6,011 nucleotides of DNA. It comes from JBDRLH01 sp043813215. GTDB lineage: Bacteria; Patescibacteriota; Minisyncoccia; Minisyncoccales; JAQTPW01. Below the pieces are notes generated by a model. It was given only the letters and a program-made list of their open reading frames with translations. It did not search any database and was not told the origin of the DNA. Shown here one piece after another: positions 1-4,304 of this stretch. Location of the stretch: NCBI GenBank assembly GCA_043813215.1, contig JBDRLH010000004.1, forward strand, positions 1 through 6,011, read 5' to 3'. Position 1 is the stretch's first letter. Each line of letters opens with the position of its first letter. Both the position numbers and the translations under genes were made by a program.

Positions 1-754
1 GGCAATAGTAATTTAAACCGATAAAATCCTGATGGTCTTTAATTTTATTCAAAATATAAAAACGATCCAACCACTCAATGATACTTTTAACAAGACGGCT
101 TATGGAATCGTTAAACGCTTCAAAATAATTATTATTTGAAGCAATTCCTATTTGCGCCGCTGGTTGCAACTTTTTAATGACCTTATAAGCTTCCTTGTGG
201 GTATTAATTAAATTATTTATAACCGACAGAAAAGATAAAAGATTCTTTTTGTATGGAGGCCATATCCCCGTCAAATAAGCACAACTGGCATATATTTCTG
301 GTTCATTAATGGTAATCCAAAATTTTACATTATCTTTAAGAGAAGAAACAATTTTCTCCGCATATCTTGAAAAATAATAAGCAATTTTTTTTGATTCCCA
401 TCCTCCTTTATTCTTTATCCACAAAGGATTAGTCCAGTGCCAAAGAGTAACAAATGGTTCGATTCCGCGCTTCCGCAGAGCTAAAATCATCTGCCGATAA
501 TGCTCAATTTCTTTTTCGTCAAACTTTCCCTCTTCGGGCTCAATCCGCGACCACTCAATTGAAAAACGATAAGCGTTCTGGTTAAGTTTTTTTAATAAAT
601 CAAAATCTTCTTCGTAGCGATTATAATGGTCGCAAGCAACGTCAGCTGGAAAATCTCTTGACCAATCGCAATTTTCGATCCCGCCCTCAACTTGATAAGA
701 AGAAGTAGACGACCCCCAAAGGAAATTTTCAGGAAATTTTAAAATTTCATTCAT
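1..754 (-). CDS. Family 1 glycoside hydrolase (beta-glucosidase/beta-galactosidase-like), N-terminal part, cut by window edge
   Basis: The visible 251 residues are the N-terminal half of a GH1 (beta/alpha)8-barrel enzyme, a family of retaining beta-glycosidases. Residues 11-24 (FLWGSSTSSYQVEG) form the N-terminal family signature; Q21 corresponds to the sugar-binding Gln. HYNRYEEDFDLLKKL (43-57) and YRFSIEWSRIEP (62-73) are typical early-barrel segments. H106-W107 in TLWHWTNPLW matches the conserved His-Trp pair, and WITINEP (146-152) carries the acid/base Glu, E151. The nucleophile motif (usually ITENG) lies in the unseen C-terminal half, so catalytic completeness cannot be judged. There is no signal peptide, so the protein should be cytoplasmic. 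The ATG at 754-752 lies inside the last codons of the upstream glycosyltransferase gene (8-nt overlap) and has no clear ribosome binding site, which suggests translational coupling. Family assignment is secure; substrate is not. Alternatives are catabolic beta-glucosidase, beta-galactosidase, or a transglycosylating GH1 acting on glycolipids. Confidence 0.94.
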   Translation of the reverse strand, partial: MNEILKFPENFLWGSSTSSYQVEGGIENCDWSRDFPADVACDHYNRYEEDFDLLKKLNQNAYRFSIEWSRIEPEEGKFDEKEIEHYRQMILALRKRGIEPFVTLWHWTNPLWIKNKGGWESKKIAYYFSRYAEKIVSSLKDNVKFWITINEPEIYASCAYLTGIWPPYKKNLLSFLSVINNLINTHKEAYKVIKKLQPAAQIGIASNNNYFEAFNDSISRLVKSIIEWLDRFYILNKIKDHQDFIGLNYYC

Positions 755-2042
755 TTTTTGAAATTATTTTTTCAATATTTATTACTCCTGAACTTTCTCC
801 CTCCACAAAACCCTGCATGGCGGCTTCGGCCAAATATCCTGCATTTAACCAGTCAAAAAGCCATTGACTTGTATGTTCTGGGTTTTCCTGGAAAATGCCA
901 AAACCGGATTTTTGGAGCCATCTTTTGTTAAATTCTTCCTGCGAACCGATTGTCGGCGCGATAATAACGGGCAATCCCAAGGCTGCAAAAAATGAGAGCT
1001 CCGACGGTTTTGTCCATAAAATATCCGTTTTTCTTAGAACGGAATTAAACTTTTGGAAATAATTTTCAATATTATCGCCAAAAATAATCTCTATATTCCG
1101 CCCCAAAACGCCTTCTAAATTAAGTTTTCTTATATTCATTAAAAAATATTCTTTAACTCCCTTTTTGATTCCGGCAACCAAATTAATTTTAACTTCTTCG
1201 TTTTTAATTTTTTTACGTAAATTTTCTAGAATTTTTACCCCTATTTCCTTTTGAGCCCCCGCTCCGCCGACGCAAAAAGTTATCGTCAGGGGATGATCGG
1301 CTTTTCTGGGAAGATCTCCCAATTTTTCTCCGATCAATACTTTGTATTTTTCAAAATATTTCCTTTCTGGATCTAAATTAAAAATCCTGTTTTTTAAATC
1401 TTCTTTTAAAACCTCTCGGCCCTCTTCTCCTATATTCTCTTTTGGCAAAGGATAGCCCGTTAAAAAAATATTTTCCGGTTTTACGCCATAAAGCTTGAGG
1501 CGCTCTACTACCCTCTCTGTCGGAGCGAAATACCTGATCCTGCTCTCTTTTGGATTTTTAGGCGCCCAAGTTCTGGAAATATCGGCGTCGCAGACAACGC
1601 AATAGATTTTGCCGGGGTAATTAAAAAATTCGGCCATAAAAGCCGGCATAAAAAAAGTTGATACTAAGGGTAATTTTGCATTTTGATTTTTTAATTTTTT
1701 TATCAAATCCTCACCCCATCCCTTTCTAATCAAGGAGTATGTCTGTTTTAGTTGAAAATTAGGCTCGGATAAATCTTTTTTCGGATAAAAGCTTAAAATT
1801 CTCTGAAAATAATCCATTGCCGAAAAAACCATATTCCCCAGAAAGGGCACTTTTTTAAAGCCGGAAACGATTTCATACCCTCTTCTCGTCGCTTCCCAAA
1901 TATTTTTATCTGATTTTGGAATCCCTGGATAATCGTTGATATTGATAATTTTTTTATCTGATGCCAAATCGCGCAAAGCCCAAGCCGTCCGCTGATGGCC
2001 GTATCCCATATTGACCGAAATTAACCAGACCTTTTGTTCCAT
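747..2042 (-). CDS. GT-B glycosyltransferase, related to diacylglycerol glycosyltransferases (MGDG synthase type) and MurG
   Basis: The protein is 431 residues from the ATG at 2042. VWLISVNMGYGHQRTAWAL (5-23) matches the N-terminal GxGH acceptor-side loop of MGDG-synthase-like enzymes. CVVCDADISRTW (148-159), then YFAPTERVVERLKLYGV (171-187) and FLTGYPLP (193-200), follow the usual GT-B N-domain order. The C-domain starts near CVGGAGAQKEIG (257-268) and has the nucleotide-sugar region TKPSELSFFAALGLP (344-358), followed by GSQEEFNKRWLQKSGFG (366-382). Such enzymes transfer a sugar from a UDP-sugar to a lipid acceptor at the inner membrane face; donor and acceptor here are unknown. Two oddities: the usual TK.GG..EA motif reads TKPSELSFFAA, and a charged helical stretch (about 200-250) links the two domains. 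A longer reading from 2162 adds 40 residues, but these lie over comEC and the promoter, and homology begins at residue 1 of the call used here. It starts 29 nt after comEC and overlaps GH1 by 8 nt. Family confidence is good, specificity low. Confidence 0.82.
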   Translation of the reverse strand: MEQKVWLISVNMGYGHQRTAWALRDLASDKKIININDYPGIPKSDKNIWEATRRGYEIVSGFKKVPFLGNMVFSAMDYFQRILSFYPKKDLSEPNFQLKQTYSLIRKGWGEDLIKKLKNQNAKLPLVSTFFMPAFMAEFFNYPGKIYCVVCDADISRTWAPKNPKESRIRYFAPTERVVERLKLYGVKPENIFLTGYPLPKENIGEEGREVLKEDLKNRIFNLDPERKYFEKYKVLIGEKLGDLPRKADHPLTITFCVGGAGAQKEIGVKILENLRKKIKNEEVKINLVAGIKKGVKEYFLMNIRKLNLEGVLGRNIEIIFGDNIENYFQKFNSVLRKTDILWTKPSELSFFAALGLPVIIAPTIGSQEEFNKRWLQKSGFGIFQENPEHTSQWLFDWLNAGYLAEAAMQGFVEGESSGVINIEKIISKNE

Positions 2043-2048
2043 TCTAGT

Positions 2049-2057
2049 ATTATAACA
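2049..2057 (-). promoter_or_regulatory. Extended -10 promoter placed for a leaderless glycosyltransferase mRNA
   Basis: In the transcribed direction the sequence reads TGTTATAAT, a perfect extended -10 element (TGn followed by TATAAT). Exactly 6 nt (ACTAGA) separate TATAAT from the ATG at 2042, so the standard start point for transcription would be the A of the start codon. No -35 hexamer is seen 16-18 nt upstream (the 17-nt position reads TATTAG), which is normal for extended -10 promoters. There is no Shine-Dalgarno sequence in the gap. It lies entirely in the 29-nt gap between comEC and the glycosyltransferase. The match is seen directly; promoter activity and leaderless initiation are inferred. 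Confidence 0.62.
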
Positions 2058-2089
2058 GAAATTTATTGCCGCTAATATTGCAGAAATTT
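2056..2089 (-). repeat. Nine-base direct repeat (AAATTTCTG) flanking the comEC stop, next to the promoter
   Basis: AAATTTCTG occurs twice in the transcribed strand, at 2089-2081 (inside the comEC 3' end) and 2064-2056 (running into the extended -10), with 25 bp between equivalent bases. A shorter pair, GCAATA, sits between them. Spacing of about two and a half helical turns upstream of and touching a promoter could mean protein half-sites, but in AT-rich DNA a 9-base match may be chance. No regulator is identifiable. Confidence 0.3.
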
Positions 2090-3547
2090 TAATTTTTGAT
2101 TCTGCTCCCATCGCCAAATAAAAAATACCAAAACCAGATAAAAACTTGCCAGCCAAAGCCAATGAATATTTTTTAATTCTAATTTGGCAAAAGAAATCAT
2201 AGAAAAAAAATTAATTATTTTTATAATGTATGCTAATAAAAACCAGGACGGCCAGGAAAAAACCCAACCCATAACGGGTAAAAATATGCCGACCAAGCTG
2301 AAAATAAAACCAAAAACCATAATAAAAGGGATCAAAGGAACAATTAAAATATTAGTCAGGGGAGCGGCTAGAGAAAAATATCCGAAATTATAAATCAAAA
2401 TCGGCAAAGTAAAAATCTGAGCCGCCAGAGTCATTGATAAAATGTTTTTCAGAGGAAAAATTCCCGGATTGGGAATCATAAAAATCAAATTCTGAAAAAG
2501 AGGCATCAGATAAATAATCCCCATTACTGCCAAAAAAGACAGTTGGAATCCGATGTCAAGTTTTAAAATCAAGGGGTTTTGAAAGAGCATTGCCGCCGCA
2601 ACAAAAATCAAAGCCCTGGAGCTTGTAGAAATTCTTCCCGTTTTCTGCCCGAAAAGAACAATTCCTCCCATAATTCCCGCCCGGACTGCCGAAGCCGGAG
2701 CGCCGACCATAATTATATATAAAATTAACAATATTACCGTAAAATAAAAAACCTGCTCCCGCCAAAAACCGAGAGCCAAGCCGCAATACATCAAAAGTCC
2801 TGCCAGAATGGTAATATGCATTCCTGAAATAGCCGTAATATGCCTGACGCCGGCAATGTTCAGCTTGCTCTTTAGATCCTCAGATATCTGTCTTTTGTCT
2901 CCTAAAATGACGGCTCCCAAAACCGAACTTTGCGGCGGCGATAAGTTTTGATAAATAACCTGGCGCAATCTTTCTTTAAAGGATAATATCGTTGAGTAAA
3001 CGGGATTCCCCTGTTTTTCGAAAACTTTTTCTATTTCAGGCCAGGACATTTCCGAATAAGTACCGTCTTTTGACAAATAATCTTTATAATTAAATCCTTC
3101 CAAATCATCTGCCGGAGTTTTCAGTTTTCCGGTCAATTTCAGCTTATCCCCATAATTGTATTCGGGATAACGATTGGTCGTGACAAGAATTTTTCCCTGC
3201 CCAGAATCAATTATCAGCTTTATTGAGCCCGTCCTGATGTCCGGCTCGTTTGCTACAATACCGATCAAAGAAATCGTTTCTCCAGCATCGTTGTAGATTT
3301 GCAATCTGGACTTTGAAATTTGAATTTCCGCATTTTGATGCCGCCAAATACCAAAAACTAAAAATAGAATGCAAAATCCGGCCATCACAAAATTTTTGTA
3401 CTTCCAAAAAATCGATATTAAAATCAACCCGAATATCAGCCCTCCGCCTAAATACAAAAAATTTAAGCGAGGAGAAAGAAGCGAATTTAAAAAAACGCCC
3501 GCTATAAAAAACAGGCAAAAATAGAGAAAAATTTTAGAAGGAGTCAT
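2072..3547 (-). CDS. comEC: ComEC/Rec2-family DNA-uptake channel, short form without metallo-beta-lactamase domain
   Basis: ComEC is the inner-membrane channel through which single-stranded DNA enters the cell during natural transformation. The 491-residue protein begins with three hydrophobic segments (about 6-22, 31-48, 52-68), followed by a soluble beta-rich domain (about 80-175, including GEFI-type strands and YNYGDKLKLTGKL at 130-142) like the OB-fold domain of the family (DUF4131). The polytopic competence domain covers about 205-478. Its hallmarks are VILGDKR (213-219), HITAISGMHIT (236-246), GAPASAVRAGIM (282-293) and LDIGFQLSFLAVMGI (330-344). The chain stops after a last membrane helix and WRWEQNQKLKF, so the C-terminal metallo-beta-lactamase (putative nuclease) domain of long ComEC proteins such as that of Bacillus (over 700 residues) is absent, and no separate gene for it fits nearby. 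The ATG at 3547 is 3 nt after nrdG stops, with a weak ribosome site; co-transcription with nrdG is likely. Confidence 0.94.
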   Translation of the reverse strand: MTPSKIFLYFCLFFIAGVFLNSLLSPRLNFLYLGGGLIFGLILISIFWKYKNFVMAGFCILFLVFGIWRHQNAEIQISKSRLQIYNDAGETISLIGIVANEPDIRTGSIKLIIDSGQGKILVTTNRYPEYNYGDKLKLTGKLKTPADDLEGFNYKDYLSKDGTYSEMSWPEIEKVFEKQGNPVYSTILSFKERLRQVIYQNLSPPQSSVLGAVILGDKRQISEDLKSKLNIAGVRHITAISGMHITILAGLLMYCGLALGFWREQVFYFTVILLILYIIMVGAPASAVRAGIMGGIVLFGQKTGRISTSSRALIFVAAAMLFQNPLILKLDIGFQLSFLAVMGIIYLMPLFQNLIFMIPNPGIFPLKNILSMTLAAQIFTLPILIYNFGYFSLAAPLTNILIVPLIPFIMVFGFIFSLVGIFLPVMGWVFSWPSWFLLAYIIKIINFFSMISFAKLELKNIHWLWLASFYLVLVFFIWRWEQNQKLKFLQY

Positions 3548-3550
3548 GCT

Positions 3551-4246
3551 CTATCTCACTTGACAGGTTTCGAAAAAAGGCAAAATCGTTTTTTGGATTT
3601 CCAAAAGAAATTCCCGAGGATAAGGTTTCAAAAATTCAAATCTTTTATCCAGAGTTTTTTCCGCCAAGAAGTTCTGCAAGCAGTATTTTTTCGCTCCCGA
3701 TATCCATTTGGCCATACTCAATAAGTCTTCTTTTTTATGAAATCCCGGAATAACAGTTGTCCTAAACTCATAATCCACCTTGCCTTCCTTCAAAATATCT
3801 ATGCTTTCCTGAATTTTTTTAACATCAACCTTTGTGCCGCTGACATTATTATATTTTTCCTTGGAGGCTTTCAAATCCATGGCCACGTAATCCACCAGTT
3901 TTTTATCAATTAATTCTTTTAACATTTTGGGATTTGTGCCGTTTGTGTCCAATTTCACGAAAAATCCTTCGTTTTTGATTTTTTTTATCAGGGAGGGCAA
4001 GTTTTTTGATATTGTCGGCTCGCCTCCGCAGATAACAACCCCTTCTATCAGATTTTTCCTCGATTTTAAAAAATCAAAAACTTCTTTTTCAGTAAATTCC
4101 GGCTGAAATTTTATTTTTTCAGGGAGGACGATTTCCGACGAATAACACCAGGGGCATCTAAAATTGCAACCAGTCAAAAAAACCGTAGCCGCCAATTTGC
4201 CCGGATAATCAATAAGAGTTAATTCTTGAAGTCCCCCGATCTCCAT
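3551..4246 (-). CDS. nrdG: Anaerobic ribonucleoside-triphosphate reductase activating protein (radical SAM)
   Basis: This is the activase that uses S-adenosylmethionine and a [4Fe-4S] cluster to abstract a hydrogen from the C-terminal glycine of NrdD, creating the glycyl radical needed for ribonucleotide reduction without oxygen. The radical SAM cluster motif CNFRCPWC gives ligands C27, C31 and C34, preceded by the family's LTLIDYPGKLAATVFLTG (9-26). GGEPT (74-78) contacts the SAM amino group; LDTNGTNP (99-106), YVAMDLKA (120-127) and FRTTVIPG (161-168) are further barrel-strand motifs. At 231 residues it is the longer activase type seen in many anaerobes (TIGR02495-like) rather than the roughly 154-residue E. 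coli form, and it has no extra ferredoxin domain. It follows nrdD by 19 nt, the expected partner arrangement. The ATG at 4246 is chosen because the homology begins at once (GGLQELTLIDYPG); there is no Shine-Dalgarno sequence in front of it. General radical-SAM activases for pyruvate formate-lyase look similar, but the nrdD neighbour settles the role. Confidence 0.95.
   Translation of the reverse strand: MEIGGLQELTLIDYPGKLAATVFLTGCNFRCPWCYSSEIVLPEKIKFQPEFTEKEVFDFLKSRKNLIEGVVICGGEPTISKNLPSLIKKIKNEGFFVKLDTNGTNPKMLKELIDKKLVDYVAMDLKASKEKYNNVSGTKVDVKKIQESIDILKEGKVDYEFRTTVIPGFHKKEDLLSMAKWISGAKKYCLQNFLAEKTLDKRFEFLKPYPREFLLEIQKTILPFFETCQVR
3555..3561 (-). promoter_or_regulatory. Weak ribosome binding site of comEC
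   Basis: AAGTGAG lies at the end of nrdG with 7 nt between it and the comEC ATG at 3547. It matches only the GTGA end of the full Shine-Dalgarno sequence, but spacing is right, and it is the only start in the window with any plausible ribosome site. It supports the chosen comEC start and reinitiation after nrdG. Confidence 0.35.
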
Positions 4247-4260
4247 ATGTTTTTAGCAAA

Positions 4261-4304
4261 GCGAATCACTTTATTGCTTCCCGCCCAGAATGGGCAAGAT
4301 TCGC
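4261..4304 (-). other. Long-range inverted repeat spanning the nrdD stop, alternative to hairpin 1
   Basis: GCGAATC (transcribed strand, 4304-4298) can pair with GATTCGC (4267-4261), enclosing the inner GCCCA/TGGGC hairpin. The second arm overlaps the nrdD stop codon and ends 14 nt before the nrdG ATG. The first arm shares GCGA with the downstream arm of hairpin 1 (4301-4318), so the two pairings exclude each other. This could shape translation across the nrdD-nrdG junction. The complementarity is seen; any regulatory role is inference. Confidence 0.35.

Noticed and set aside
763..768. AATAAT as a -10 element for the GH1 gene, 8 nt before its ATG
   Set aside because: It is a 5/6 match in very AT-rich coding sequence, with no TGn extension and no -35; coupling to the overlapping gene is a sufficient explanation.
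2043..2162. Forty-residue N-terminal extension of the glycosyltransferase from an ATG at 2162
   Set aside because: It overlaps the comEC 3' end in another frame and runs through the TATAAT promoter; the GT-B homology starts at the ATG at 2042.
2184..2393. Plus-strand 69-residue reading frame
   Set aside because: It lies antisense within comEC, has low-complexity Lys/Ile composition, and shows no ribosome site or family motif.
3207..3518. Alternative-frame readings on both strands over the comEC 5' half
   Set aside because: They are shadows of comEC, whose own frame carries all the conserved motifs.
4247..4260. TGCTAAAAA before nrdG as an extended -10 promoter
   Set aside because: Only 4 of 6 -10 bases match, and it is just 3 nt from the ATG, too close for transcription to include the start codon.
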